A stretch of DNA of 64,000 nt from Trileptium ribeirensis (taxonomy: Eukaryota > Nematoda > Enoplea > Enoplida > Thoracostomopsidae). The position numbers and the translations under genes are program-made. This document shows positions 21,471 through 34,580 of this stretch, in pieces. The notes under the pieces are model-generated. The model was given only the letters and a program-made list of their open reading frames with translations, made no database searches and was not told the DNA's origin. The DNA is taken from NCBI GenBank assembly GCA_030248225.1, contig JASANE010012803.1:16457-80456 (forward strand). The letters run 5' to 3'. Position 1 is the first letter of the stretch; each line of letters opens with the position of its first letter.

Positions 21471-22960
21471 AAACGGTGTCACCAAAAGGGGTCATATACT
21501 ACTCGCATCGAAAAACCGTGACCACAATGCAAAATCAGATTAACGAGATCTACAACTTAGCTGACCACGATTTTTTGTGGGACCACCTCCTGGGACACGG
21601 CGGTCCTGAATATGACTCGTCGAACCTTAGCCTCAAATAGCGATTTTTCAGTTTTTGGCATGTTATTGCGTGTGTTTATTTTTCAATGAGTGCCTATTCG
21701 GTTATCGAGCACGCTGGATACCATGGCTTTGCTATGCTGAATCTAACTTCTGTCAAATGTTTCTTCGCTCGCATTATGTAAATATGCTGTTTGTATCGTA
21801 TTGAAATGTTTTATTTTGCCCATTGGTTCATCCTAGGGCATGATAACACTGATAAAATATCTAAGCGTAATTATGTGATAAGATAACGGAAAACCTTTAT
21901 ATTTAACTACAGCAATGTGCACTTACACCTGCAGTTGAAATTTTCATTCTTATATATTTCGCAAGTGGAAGCCAACAATGACATTTACTCGCTGATATTA
22001 CAGTAGCTGCTTGCGCGTGATGTGAAACAGTGCAACATCGATATATGTTTTTCACTGTGTATGTTCTAGTGCGTACCCTACTTGATGCACACAACGCAGA
22101 TAATATTACTTTAGTCTTGTTCAGCAACCACGGAAGCATATTGATTATGGGTAATTTCATATTATTAATTAAAAATTTGCTTTAAAATGTGAAAATTTCA
22201 ATACTATAATTTTAGTACTTTTGGCCCTGCATCTTGACGTGCCAGAAGGCGATCGACACACACAGTCTTAGTTGAAAAAACAATGTGACTCGACGCGAAC
22301 TAATCACAATTGACTGTCCCTTTACGAGCGAGTGAGCAACGAGCGAACATGGAGCAAGCAGCGAACAAAAAAACAAGCTATAAGATTTCAAAATAAAATT
22401 TTATTTGCCCAAGAGCAAGTTACGAACGATCTGCGGTCAATTGTGGCGAGAACTATACATGCCCAGCGCCCACACATTACACGCAAGTAACTGCCTTAGT
22501 CAAAATTTTGAAACTTCACTTTTTGTAGTGTCTTAAATTTTGCCTAATAGTTCGAAAATGACTGTTATGGCAAAAGAAATTTATACAGCAAAGTATTGTC
22601 GATGGTTGTGTTATGTAGGGTGACCACATATTTATCCGATGTCTCTAAAAGTTGAAACTTCAATGCCAGCGGACCGAGTAATGTGTTATAGCCAAAATCG
22701 TAGTTTTCAGCTCCTGTTGATTTGTGAAAATTTAGACAATGCTAAGTACACTGTCAGATCTTATATATGACAGACAAAAAGAATTTTTACACAGTTGAAC
22801 GATATATGAGTAAAATCCTCTAGCAAAACGCTGTAAATTTCAATATTTTATAAGATTATTTCTTAAGCTGAAAACCCAAGCAAACAGCTTAGGTCGCTAT
22901 TGCAAAATGCTAACAAAACATTTTCAACAGAATACTTATAGATACAAAGTGACATTACAT
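21471..22960. other. Gene-free stretch
   Basis: AT-rich DNA with only short, unrecognised ORFs. No repeat or RNA gene was seen. Confidence 0.5.
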
Positions 22961-22973
22961 TTTTTAAACTTAG

Positions 22974-23226
22974 GTGGATCACTAATCGTTTGCGAAATTG
23001 CGTTTTAGTCGATGTTACTAATTTGGGTGATTTGAAACAATTTGCAACGGATATGGACGTCGTGGAGGTGGAAGACCAGACGTTTGATGAAAATGATCCT
23101 ACATTATTGTCGGAACTCGAGAATCTAATGAATTCTGGTGAAGACGAAAATTTTGAACCGGTTGTCGATATGGAAGTGGATATGCCGAAGCCGCTGCTTC
23201 AAGGGGGAAATGTAGCGATTTTATGA
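22974..23226 (+). CDS. CC2D1/Lgd-like acidic exon (candidate)
   Basis: An open segment after a cttag acceptor (near 22973). Its product is acidic: VVEVEDQTFDENDPTLLSEL, then ENLMNSGEDENFEPVVDME. The D-x-N-D-P-x-L-L-x-E-L motif resembles the DM14-type acidic motifs of CC2D1/Lethal giant discs, ESCRT-III regulators of endosomal sorting. It ends at TGA 23224-23226 with no clear donor before it, so the terminal codons may be intronic. The downstream exon at 25965 fits the same family, which is why I keep the call, but no other exon was found. Confidence 0.4.
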
Positions 23227-25964
23227 TTGTTACATAGTTATCAAGATTGGTAAAGTTCAAGATCTTGGATGACACAAGTTTCGCATCTTAGCGAATTAAC
23301 ATGTCCTTATGATATTGCTTCAGTTTTGAAACTTGGAAATTTTGCAAGCAGTTTATCTTCAGAGACAGTTCTCCATGCTTTGTGTTAGTGTGTCTGGGTT
23401 TTTTGGAGTGCACGTCTGCACCTAGATTCAAAATTTCTTAATCAGAATTAACTATCTTTCCTACTGGCTCTGGCTAGTTCAAAAGGGGGGCAGGGGGCGG
23501 CATTTTCGGCTCCGACCCCCGCCCCCGGCAACAATTCGGGTGCCCCCGGCTCAAAGCCTCCTGCTGAGAAAAATAAACGTCTAAACGCGACATAATCAGG
23601 CAAAAAATTGGCCCCCGGCAAAATCCGGCACCCCGGCAGGTGAGTCGAGGCCCCCGGCTATAATTTCCGAGGTTTGGACTAGCCTGTCCTAACTGACCCA
23701 AGCTGCTTGGCCCAGTATATTTATGCCTGGCCCAGTATGTTTATGTCGTAAAATTTCATTGTTACCACCACGTTTAGAAAACATTTTATGTTAAAGCTGT
23801 GATAAATTATATTCTCATCGTTTCAAACTTAATGGCAATAAAACAGTATAGTTGACACGGAGCTAGCATAGTTTTCACCAATAACTTTACCAGCGGCAAA
23901 AATCCAACTATGGAGATCATAACTCATCACCGAATGGATGGATCTTCACAATTTTTATGTGATGACAAATTCAGTCAATTTGTGCCGTATTATCAGACGG
24001 TAAATCCGTCGACCAAGTCTTCAGGGTCCCACAGGGTCAAGAGTCACATTTTTTAAAATTTGGTCATCCGGGTTTCTAACTACAACTTGCTGTTAAGCAT
24101 TTTTTGCTAGAGCTGTCATTTTCGAGCTATAAGCCAAATATCGAAAAATACCCCCAAAAAGTTAAAATTTCATAATTTTTACCAAGCAACTTTTTTTTGC
24201 TTTTTTGGGATGAATTACATAGTTCATATATGGGATTGTATGGTTCTTTAACCCTTTTAAAAAGCCGGTTTCATTATTTTAACACCATAATGGATGTCTG
24301 ATTTACCCTGCGTGACGGCACTATCGCAAAATTTAGTAAATTTTGGCACCAAAATAGTAAAATTTCTCCACTTTTTTAATACCTATATATAGGTAAATAG
24401 AGTTTGTTCATGGCTTTTCGAGATTGCTAAATACGATAGAAACAATTGTATTTGCGTCTTATACATCAAATAAGGCAAATATTAGGGGCTCTACTATGTG
24501 AAAATCACGCTTTAAGTTACAACTTTTCTTAAAATTAGTGATTAATAAATTTTAAAAGCTTTGTATTTTGGGTCATTGGAAATAGAATAATAAAGAGTTC
24601 TTCGGTTTCCATACAATGACTAAAATGACCGTTGTATTGTCGTTGAAGTATTGCTGGTGTATAACTTTCGCTGGGTTGATTATTTCTTGCGATATCTCAT
24701 TCTGAATGCTTGAAATCTCTAAATGTGCCCTTAAGTTTATGCTCGAAGCCCGATTCTAACAATATTCTTCTTGCGAAACATCACGTTATAGTTTGTTCAC
24801 AACCGGTGGAGACATCTATAAGTCAAATTTAGCTCAATTTCAGGATCAAATTATCCTATATAACAATGTATATATATAAAGCTTTCAAAATTTGTTCTTT
24901 TACAATGTCGGATTTAAGTCAAAAAGAGGTTTTATAAGTGGGCACATGAAGCCCATTATAAATGGATTACATGTATAAAATGAGGCCCATTATAAATGTA
25001 CTTGTATGTTTGCACCATAAATGATTTACAATGTATGTATGCTTTATTGCAAGGCGTATGTGTACCTATGCTTCGCTACGTTCTGCGATCTCGATAGAGT
25101 TACTAGTAGAAATAAGTATCGTCCTGACAAAGCTAAAGCTGATGAGTATCAAAACAAATCGGAGATCCTCGCAAACGCTAAAATGTAAACCAAGAGTCGG
25201 AAAACATGTAAGATGCCAATATTTCAATCTGTTTTCAAAAAATAATTTTCAAAAACTAAATCGTTTTAACAAAATTTGCGGTGTTGAATATTATAACATT
25301 AGATTATTATATTCAACAAGACATACTAATTACTCCATTAACACCTAAATTATAATGACTCTTCTAATAAAAACAGAGTAGAAAACAAAAATTCAACAAT
25401 GAAGGCCTGATTCGGTAACGCGCTGCCACAAAGCGGCAGAAGGCGGGGTTCTGTGCTAGTATAATACATAATATGTTAGCATAGCCTGTTTTTGCTGCCC
25501 TGAGTCTTGCCCAAAAATTTGCAAACAGACCCAGTGAAATCGTGATAAGACTCAAATTGTACGCAACGTCCTTTTGGAAAAACTGATGGTGTTTCAAAAT
25601 GCAATACTATGATCGAGAAAATAGTATATTTTGATTTATTTTTTCTAATTTATAATTCACTATAAGAACAAACCTGGTAATATCAAAATATTTGAAGCGT
25701 CACTTTGCCGATATTGCATAGTTTTTTTACTTTTCTGCGTTTTGACAACTTCAGTTGGCCGTGGTAAAACAATGAGTTTATCAAGGTATATTTTTATCTA
25801 TGCATTATTTTGACACTGATGTGGTAATTTATTCTAATTTATTCTTGAGAATAAGAGGGTGGCTAAATGTTGAATTTGATAAATTGCGTAATATGTATCC
25901 ATTTTCATGTATTATCGAGTGTCCACAGATTTAATGGAAGTACAATTTGTAGCTCGTGTTTCAG
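23227..25964. other. Intronic or intergenic DNA, with a GC-rich repeat cluster
   Basis: Mostly AT-rich. At about 23480-23665 a cluster of cccccggc/ccccggca motifs (at least five) makes a sharp GC peak. If the two CC2D1-like exons are one gene, this is an intron of about 2.7 kb. A 60-bp segment at about 25052-25112 recurs at 35527-35588. Confidence 0.5.
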
Positions 25965-26049
25965 GAACCACGGGACGCTGAAACTAGCAATGTAATTGCT
26001 GAACGGTTAGCGATGTATAAAGAAGCGCTAGCTATTGCACGAGAAGACA
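25965..26049 (+). CDS. CC2D1/Lgd-like DM14 exon
   Basis: Exon of 85 bp between TGTTTCAG and GTAAGT, both strong. It encodes a helical segment (SNVIAERLAMYKEALAIARE) matching the start of a DM14 repeat, where L/I-x-E-R-L-x-x-Y-K-x-A-x-x-x-A-K/R is typical; the continuation (usually x-G-D-x-x-K-A-R-R) would lie on the next exon. CC2D1 proteins bind ESCRT-III on endosomes and affect Notch trafficking in animals. The next exon was not found in this window. Confidence 0.55.
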
Positions 26050-26055
26050 GTAAGT

Positions 26056-28990
26056 ATTTACATTGCCATTATACACCGATCTACATGTGTAGCCCGCGTG
26101 AGTCCTAACTTAGGCTGAGTATGACAAGGATCTTAGGGGTTGCACAGTTGACACAGCCTAAAACCACAAGGTGTCGGAGATCTATAAGCGAATAGGTATT
26201 CGAAATTTATTATAGTCAACTATTTACTACACCCAATATGAGATATAACGTACACACCAACAAGTAAACATACATTCACTTACGTTAAAATCAGAATATA
26301 CAGGATACACGATAAATTTCTCCGATTGTACGAATACACCGAATAGCAACACTTCGTTCACCGATTGTACACGGAAACTGAGGCCCTAAGCTCACGATAC
26401 AACCCTTTAAATAATCTTTCAAACACCCTAATTCTAGGAAGCCGAGTAAAACCTGGTTCTCAAATCTCTCTAAACCATTAGATTTTAATGTAACGGTTGC
26501 CAACTGGGTTACGAATTCTCGGAATTGTGAAATTCGCTCTCTAACATAAGTTTTAATTTTTGCGTTAGAGAGATTCTTTTTATGAAATTCTCGGAATCCC
26601 TAACTCAAAACAATTTTCGTGAAAATCCAGCAGAAGCACACTTACATTTCCGCTAATGTAGGTGTAATAGGTAAGGCACCCAGGGCTTACACTCAAATCC
26701 GATAGATACCTAAACTATAGCCCTGGCACTCAAATTTTACGATTTTATATTATTTTAAACTCTCCCAAAGTTATAATTTCACGAATTTATGAAAAACCCT
26801 TATTGCCAGAAATGACCGAGGGGGATGAGGTCCGTAACTCCTTAACGGGTGGGCCAAATGATGCCAAATTTGGTATGTATAATCCACATAGTGACCTATG
26901 GCATTTGGCGTCAAAATCCGCCTATGCCTAAACCATCCCCCCTGTCCACTTTAGCACGATTTATATAGTTCTTAAAAGTTTTATTTTAATGTGGTGAGAA
27001 AATTCGATCTCAAAACTATTGCAATTTCAAGCAATTACACATATCACACACGATTTACACATAATGAACCAAACAACCGATTACACACATTTTCTTCACC
27101 TATACAGAATTACACACATTGTATACGACTCGCACGTATTACATACAACAAACAATTTCACAGGTGTGAAAACTCATACACGAATTATACAGGCGTTAAC
27201 ACACGAAATGTATATATGCAGTAAACAAAATACACGTCACATACACATTACACACATGACAAACAGATGACGCAAGATATATATATTTTCCGACCAAAAT
27301 GGTTCCCAATGTAGTTCATCACGTATAGCAGTTGCTAAGCATGGGACAAGGCAATATCGAGAGTGGTAACAGAGAAATGCTCTCATGTGAAGCGAAGTTA
27401 AGGGCTTCGGCCCGTCGTGTTTGAGGTTCACGACTTAATACGTCCCCCAGGCTCACATGAAAGAAATTGTTTAACACGACAATAGATCGTTACACATGTC
27501 ACATGTGAGATTATGCAGTCCGCGTGAAGTTTTTCACCCAAAACGTGACGATACTGTTACGGAGAGAAATAAAAGCAAATGTTTCACTAATATTGGTGAA
27601 TTATTCTGCAACAATCATTAGCAGCTCACTTCGAAAGGTTCGTATTTTTGCAAACGAATTGCTTTTACTTTGATCTGTAACTATGCAAAATTTCAGATGT
27701 TCACAGCTTGGTTTTATAGTGGATTTAGTTTTGATTTTCATCTAACAAAGATAAATTTTTTGGCCAACTAACAAGTTCGTGGAGCCTTAGTTTGAGAGGG
27801 AGTTTTTACTAACATCATGTGTGCCAATGTGTTATCGTAACATATATTAAGTAATATACGCTGCAACTATGAATTACTAAATTTCATTTGGGAAAATTGT
27901 GCAAAAGTACAGTTCTGGTCCAAACAGTTTCAGCCGTCTGAATCTGTTTCACTTTGCGGTCCGCGGACATCACTAGTTATAATTATTAATGACAAAATGC
28001 TATTTTTTAACTATTGTCTTTCGATCGACTCACAGGCGAGCAACGGTTATTTTTAGAAAGTACTGTAATGTTATTGCCTTGTATAGAACGAGATGTAATG
28101 GCTTCTTGTATGTGTAATATCGACGTGACGCTGCTGCAATGCGCACTTCCAAACCGCAATGCTCATACGACCCCGACTATCGTAACATCAAGGGCGGAGC
28201 TAATGGGCTCATTTTTCTTTTCGGGTCGATCCCAAGAAGTTACGGAGCTTAGCCACCCCCATAGATGTGTTCTGATCCTGCCGGACGGGCTGCGCACGTA
28301 ATCTAGGTGGTACTACCTTTGAGGTCTTTAGGGAGGTTGGCTCCGTCACCTGCTCACAGACCAATGAAACCATACCGCTATTCCGTATCATCGTTCCACC
28401 TGGAGGTGTTAATTTGTACTTATTTTACTCTCGTGAACGATTAATTTATTTAGTCAGTGGCCCCCTGTAGAATCCGACGAAACCCTAGACGTTTAACGTC
28501 CGATCGCGTATTTGGTCGACGGGAGTTCGTTCAGTGAAAGTCTGCTGGAAAATTTTATGCCGTACGAGTCGTATTCATTCAGACTCTCATCATCAACAAT
28601 AAATCGGCGAGGCACGCTAAGGCTTGCAACTTCTTCGCGTCAAGGCTGAACGCGGATCGCGGATTGGGGCGACGATGTCGAACCCCTTCAATACGTATCG
28701 CTACATTGGGTGTCAAAACACGGTAACAAGATGGGTCTCGCTTGAAAAGGTATTTATTCACAATCCAAAATCGCATACAAACACTTTATGAGGGATAACA
28801 CGGCCTGTACAACAATGTAATAAGCTGCTCTCTCGTTATACTGAATTATGGGTACGCCAGAATTATCGGGTCGGGAAATCGGGATTATCATGTATATCGG
28901 AGTCTTCGCCCTTTTCATAAAACGCTCACAGCTGTATAAGTCACAGCGTTAATTTACTAACTTCACCTAAACCTTTCGCAGACGACTGCT
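26056..28990. other. Gene-free DNA with local repeats
   Basis: Contains a small hairpin (ctctctaac...gttagagag, near 26538-26573) and a stretch rich in acacat/tacac units (about 27030-27260). The ORFs at 28014-28301 and 28579-28776 have no recognisable domain. The next feature is the 3' end of a LINE near 29004. Confidence 0.5.
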
Positions 28991-29147
28991 GCGCTTACGT
29001 TACATACATACATACAGGAAGTTTAGTGGATATACACCCAAGTGTTGCGGAGGCTAAAAATGTAAGCCCATTGCAACATCCACAGGACAAGTCCTCTATA
29101 TCAAACTGAATCTAAAAATTTTGTATCTGACTGTTAACCTCACGACC

Positions 29148-32100
29148 TCATAGGTGTTCCTTATCTAGTCTCCCGCTACTTAGAATAAATCTACTGATTC
29201 TTTTAATCCCATACTTATGAACTTCCTCTAATCTTATCTGCTCTTTCCCAAAAACCTCCTTTCTTTCTTCTTTAAACACTTCACATGTGCATAAAAAGTG
29301 ATCTACAGTTTCGCTAACTCCGCAATTGGAGCAATTTTTGCTTTCCGTCCTCTTCATCTTATGCATATGATATGCGAGCCAGCAGTGTCCTGTTAAAATT
29401 TGGACACATTGTCTCAATTTATCCTTACTAAGTTGTAATAAGAATTTGCTTCTCTGACTTTCTGGTACTTTGACCAAGATCTTGCAGTGCTTACATTGCC
29501 TAACATTCAGCCATCTGTGAATAAACTTTCTGTGCATCCATGAAAATACTCTTGATCTAAGTTCCCTCCTGCTGACTGGAATAGCAGGCTCCGGACCTAC
29601 AAACATTCTGAAAGATCCTCTCCTTGCTAATTCATCCGCTATTTCATTTCCCTCTATCTGGGAATGACCAGGTACCCATGACAAAGTAACATCGTTAATT
29701 CCTGAGAGTAGATAGAGTGCAGCTCTACATTCCTTGACTAACTGCGAGGAAATTACTAGATTTCCCAATGCCTTTAGCGCCGCCTGGCTGTCTGAGAATA
29801 TAACTATGCTTTTTCCTTCAATACGCCTTTCATATAGTTCTTCAGTACATGACTTGATAGCAAAAATTTCAGTCTGGAAGACTGAAGAATGTTGTCCTAA
29901 AGTAAAACTCTTTGCAACGCCATCAAAGAAAATTCCTGCTCCTGTCTGTTTACCTCTACTATTCTCTATTAGACAACCATCCATGTAACATATAATGTCA
30001 CTTTCTCTACGTATTTGCTTAGTAGAAACATTCCAAGTGTCTCTGTCTGGAAAAATAATTTTCCAGTTAATTCCTTCATCGACTTCTCTTGGTATATAGT
30101 CCGTTGGGTATCGAAGTAACCGTAGGGATCTTTGCTCCACTGTAACAACTGTATGGCCCCATAGTTTGTCCACATTATTTCTCTTAAAACTTCTAATACG
30201 TGTAAGCTCTAAAATTCCTTCCTTCATAACTTCTCGGTCAATGGGAAGCAAATTAAGAATTGCTTCCATACCTAACGTCGGGGTGGATTTAACCGCCCCT
30301 GTGATCATAAGACAGGCTGTTCTTGAGACTTTACTCAACTTTCTTGCATAGGTCTTTAGTTTCAATCTGTGCCACCAAACAACAGATCCATAACAGGCTA
30401 TGGGAAGTACTATCATTCTATAGAGGAATAGAATGACTCGTGGTGAGACACCCCACGTTTTACCCACAGCTGACCTGCTTATCAGTAATGCTTTAATACA
30501 CTTTTGCACTATATGGTCTATATGATCCTTCCATAGTAGTTTCTCGTCTATGAGCACACCAAGGTACTTAACAACTCTTTGAATTTCTATTTCTCTTCCC
30601 TCTATCGTTATTCTGAAGGGTCGTTCTGCATTTCTCTTCTTTGAGAAAACTATGATCTCGCATTTGTCAGAGTTTATGGTTAGACCCCTCTTCTTACACC
30701 ACTCGTTTACTTCTATAATAGTCCTCTGGACCCTTCTTACCGCAACGCTAACATCTGCGCTTGAGCTTGCAATGACGACATCATCGGAGTATGCCTGAAC
30801 ATACATCCTACCTTTATTAAAACTCTGTAAGAGATCATCAATCACCATTGTCCACAATAGTGGAGACAAAACTCCTCCTTGTGGGCTTCCTCTTACTATT
30901 CTGAAACGCGCTTGCTCGCCTCCTAGTTCAGCTGATGCCCATCTCTCTCCGAGAAAAGCCAGACGCCATCTCTTAACCGTGCTATTTACTTGTAGTCTGT
31001 CAAAACTTCTTGCAAAAGCATCCATATTCGTGCTATCAAAGGCGCCTCCTATATCTATGAAAGCACATACAGTGTATTTACTCTTGTAAAAACCATCCTC
31101 TATATAAAATACTAAACTGTTCAGTGCAGTGGATGTGCTCCTGCCCTTTTGGTAGGCATGTTGATTTTCATGCAGCCTACCTTCCAACTTCCTCCTCAAC
31201 CATTTGTCAACTAATCTTTCCAGTCCTTTGAGTAGGAAAGAAGTAAGACAGATAGGTCTAAAACTTTTAGCTTCACAGTAGCTTTCCTTATTTGGCTTGG
31301 GCATGAAAATCACTTTTGCTTCCTTCCATGCCCTTGGTATATAACCTTTAGTAAGAGAGGCTCTATATATCGATCTTATCGTCGGCAAAATGGCTGGTAG
31401 ACCAACCTGAATAAAACTTGGTATAATACCGTCTGGTCCTGTAGCTTTATATGGTTTGAAGCTGGAAAGGCTCCATCTTATCAATTCATTTGATATTATC
31501 TCATTTGCAACATTCCTGCCACCTTGACTTGCCCTTTTGTTACATCTACTCACAATGACTTCCCTTTCCTCACGATATGATTCGGGAAAGTGGCTAGTAA
31601 GGAGGTAACTTAGGGTGTCTTGATTTGTCTGAGTAAAGCTTCCATCTTCCTTCCTAATTTGTCCGACCTTAGATTTATTGCTCTTCGAGCAAATCTTGTT
31701 AAGCCTCGTGCTGTCTCTAGCTCCTTCCAGGTCTTCACAAAAGCGCTTCCATGAATTTTTCCTCGCTTCTTTAATCTCTTCCTTATATAACCGCTGTACA
31801 GTTCTATACTTGTTCCAACACCGATCATTTCCATATTTGACCGCAAAATGGTACAGTCTCCGAGCTCTTTTCCTAAGGGCCGACAGCTTGTTATTCCGCC
31901 AAGCTGCTTTCCGGGACCTTTCTTTGGTCATAGGACTCGAGTTCTTGGCTACCTGTACGATCAGACTCGTCAGAGATACCACCGCTAAATCAAGCTCTTC
32001 ATTGTCAACTATGTGCTCTTGTATCTCCAGATCATTTCCCTTGTCTATAAGTTCCCCTGCAAAAAGATCCTTATCCATTTTCTTAAAATTATATCTTATT

Positions 32101-32799
32101 TTCCTGGTTGTTATTTCACCAGTTACTTGAAAATCAATATATCTATGATCTGAGAAGCTATTATCTTCCGCAACTTTCCAACAGAATATACTATCTGCTG
32201 TATTTATGTCTGAGAGTGTTAGATCTAGTACTTCAGCTCTATTCCTTAGTTGGAAGGTGGGTGTAGTACCCCTATTTAGTATTTCTAAATTTGTACCTAT
32301 GATATAATCAATAAGATCATCTCCTCTCCTATTACAATCTGTACTTCCCCAGGCTGTGTGGTGAACATTAGCATCACAGCGTAGGATTATTCTAATACGC
32401 TTCGCTTTGCAGTGGTCAATTACCCTTCTTATACAACCGCTCGGTGGGGGATCTAAGGAGTCGTAGGGCATGTATCCTGACACCACCCGTACGTACTCCC
32501 AACCCCCATTAATCCTACATCTAAACTTAACGACTGTACAGTCTCTATCGCTATACTCTGATACTATCCAATTCTTTCTTCAGTAATACACAAGTTCTCG
32601 GTCTATCACACGTCTGAACAAAAACTTCGTAATTTATATTCATAAAATATGGCTTACCACCAAATAAGTACGGCTCCTGAGTGAGGATGGTGTCCGGGGA
32701 ACCGAAGCCTGCCCCACCCATTGGGCCATATCTCGCCTTACTTAATTCCACTACAGCCTCCTTGCAATGTTGCAAGTTTATCTGCCTAAAGCTGATCAT
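29148..32799 (-). pseudogene. LINE ORF2: endonuclease, reverse transcriptase, RNase H
   Basis: The endonuclease N-terminus (ISFRQINLQHCKEAV, then ILTQEPYLF) lies at 32551-32799. The 1112-codon frame then continues with RCDANVHHTAWGS and DNSFSDHRYIDF. RT motifs: ATGPDGIIPS, FRPICLTS, AFIDIGGAFDS, VRGSPQGGVLSPLLW and AYSDDVVIA. RNase H has all four acidic residues: CYMDGCL, FQTEIFAI, VIFSDSQAALKAL and GNEIADELARRG. The tail has CSNCGVSETVDHFLCTC, a zinc-binding motif typical of this group. The break between 32486 and 32551 separates the endonuclease start from the rest. Apart from that the catalytic residues look intact. Confidence 0.85.
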
Positions 32800-32981
32800 G
32801 TTGGGTTATGGTCAGCTGATTCCTTGTTGTCACTCAATAACCCGTAAAAATCGCCTGTTTTTGCATCTCATTTCTGCTCATATTTCCTTTCGTCTGCCTT
32901 GTATCTCCGCCAAAGTGCGGTTTATCAATCTTTTTACTCATTTCATAAGATATGAGCAGGTTCCTGGATGGATTGATAGAC

Positions 32982-34136
32982 TTAGTCCCCATTAACCCCC
33001 CCACCCGCAAGCCAAACACGGATACGGGTGAGTTCGTAAAAGAGCCTAAAGTCTACGGCAGCTAGTGCCTCTATTCCTGCTCCCGGAATCCTGAAAGACA
33101 GCAGAAAGCCACCCTGCTTGCGGTGTTGAAACCTGAAACGCCAGGTGTCCGTCTGCAGACTTGGATTACAGCCTTGCAGTTCTTCGACAACCGCAGAAGT
33201 AGCAAGTTCCTTGGTTGGCTTGCATGGCACAAAAAGGAAAATAGGAACCAGGTTCAGTTCCTTTTCCGTCAGAGCTTCTAGGGTTGTTAAACCCTCTTGA
33301 TTGATCGTCTTTATCACGCGCTTCAGCCACTCAACGGTGAATTGATTGATCGCTGCAAGTGAAGATAAGAATACCTTCCTTTGTGCGACCACTATTTTCA
33401 AAGCGGATTTCAGCTCTTTTCGTATCCTGCCTTTTGGCTCTCAAGATCTCCTCCATCACGATTTCGGACTCATCAGCCGTGAAAACTCTTTGTGGATTTT
33501 CACAATCATGAGCAAAGAGCTTCTGGCTGCCTTGCACCGCTAATCTGTAATTCAGCTTATTACGCTTAGAGTCCGTAGGAGTATCCCCCGCCGGACTTCG
33601 TCCCCTTTTGGCAGTTGTCGAGGGTTTGTCCGAACCCTCACCCAGAGCCGGGAACTCTGTATCCCTTTGGGCTTTCTTTTCTTTGCGGCGTTTGGCCCCG
33701 CTCTTGCCATGACCCTTTTGGTTCTTAGAATTTTTTCCTTTTTGGAAGTTCAAGGAACATCTAGCAACTTGTTCCCGAGCCTCCTTCATTTTTTCCGCTA
33801 CACCGTCGGTTCCCTTGCAGTAACCTTGTCAATGCTCTTAATTGAGACGCCTCCAGGAGGTACAGCGGGCGAAATCGCCCCCCCTTCTGGAGGTAACTCA
33901 ATAGCTAGTTGTTTCTGGAGAGGTACAGCGGACGAAATCGCCCCCACCCCTCTCACGTCCATATCTTGTACAAGCGGGCTGAGCCCGCTTGTTCTTTCTT
34001 TAGAACCGGCCCTCTGGGTTGAGCCGGCCGGGACGCCCGAATCGTCATCGGAGGCAGAGCCCTGGCCCGTCCCTGAGGCTGTGGACCCCGCTGAGATCGT
34101 TCCATCATCATCGTCATCATCATTTGTATCATTCAT
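32982..34136 (-). pseudogene. LINE ORF1, in three frames
   Basis: Three overlapping or abutting frames on the minus strand. 33798-34136 starts MNDTNDDDDDDGT (acidic, then Gly/Ser/Pro-rich). 33331-33789 is strongly basic (GKNSKNQKGHGKSGAKRRKE), then SKRNKLNYRLAV. 32982-33401 contains a folded-looking block (LVPIFLFVPCKPTKELATSA, then SLQTDTWRFRFQHRKQGGF). That last block resembles the DUF4780-type domain often found in ORF1 of arthropod-type LINEs. ORF1 proteins bind the element RNA and form the particle. Two frameshifts break it. Confidence 0.6.
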
Positions 34137-34185
34137 ATTTAAAAATGGCTGAAATTCTGAAAAATGACAGAATAAATATATATAA

Positions 34186-34310
34186 GTGTATATAGAGATA
34201 TGTAGATTGTATGTATATGTATGTTGTTTGTATGTGTGTATTTATGTGTGCATGTATATATGTGTGTGTGTATGTATGTATGTATGTGTGTGTGAATGTA
34301 TGATGTTTGT
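34186..34310. repeat. (TG)n/(ATGT)n simple repeat
   Basis: Alternating tgtatgtatg units within the LINE 5' leader. Both strands translate to repetitive Tyr/Val/Cys or Thr/His tracts that are not genes. Confidence 0.9.
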
Positions 34311-34580
34311 AGCAGTTTGTTTTTACGGGGTAGGGTTGCGAGCCCTACACCCAACCCTCCTCCTTTTCCAACCGGGCTTGGGACCGGCTTTGGCGGAGTT
34401 AAGCTTCCCCTGGAAGGTAGCTTCGACACTCTGAGGCTCCTCACCCTCCCCCTGACCAGCTTATTCCCTAACAATGACCTCTCCCACTCTGAACTACACG
34501 CTATTCTGCCTGGGGCTATGGACCTCGCCCATAAGCTCGCAACATCACATTTGCTCATAGCGATCTTATGCATTCGATAA

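Larger units (their letters stand above)
29004..34580 (-). mobile_element. Nearly full-length RNase H-bearing LINE (R1/LOA/I group)
   Basis: Read on the minus strand: a leader with a (TG)n/(ATGT)n tract, ORF1 pieces (32982-34136), ORF2 with endonuclease (32551-32799, then 29148-32486), reverse transcriptase, RNase H and a C-terminal Cys-rich tail, then a 3' UTR. The 3' end is a tgta repeat (tgtatgtatgtatgtaa, near 29004-29020), a common tail for such elements. ORF1 and ORF2 have a few frameshifts but the body is well preserved, so it is fairly young. The family with RNase H after RT is R1/LOA/I-like; the exact clade was not determined. Confidence 0.85.

Noticed and set aside
28014..28301. 95-codon ORF
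   Set aside because: No recognisable motif, no splice or promoter context, composition like its surroundings.
31678..32130. 150-codon plus-strand ORF
   Set aside because: Antisense shadow of the LINE ORF2, with no domain of its own.
34186..34434. Cys/Val/Tyr repeat ORF
   Set aside because: Translation of the TG/ATGT simple repeat in the LINE leader.
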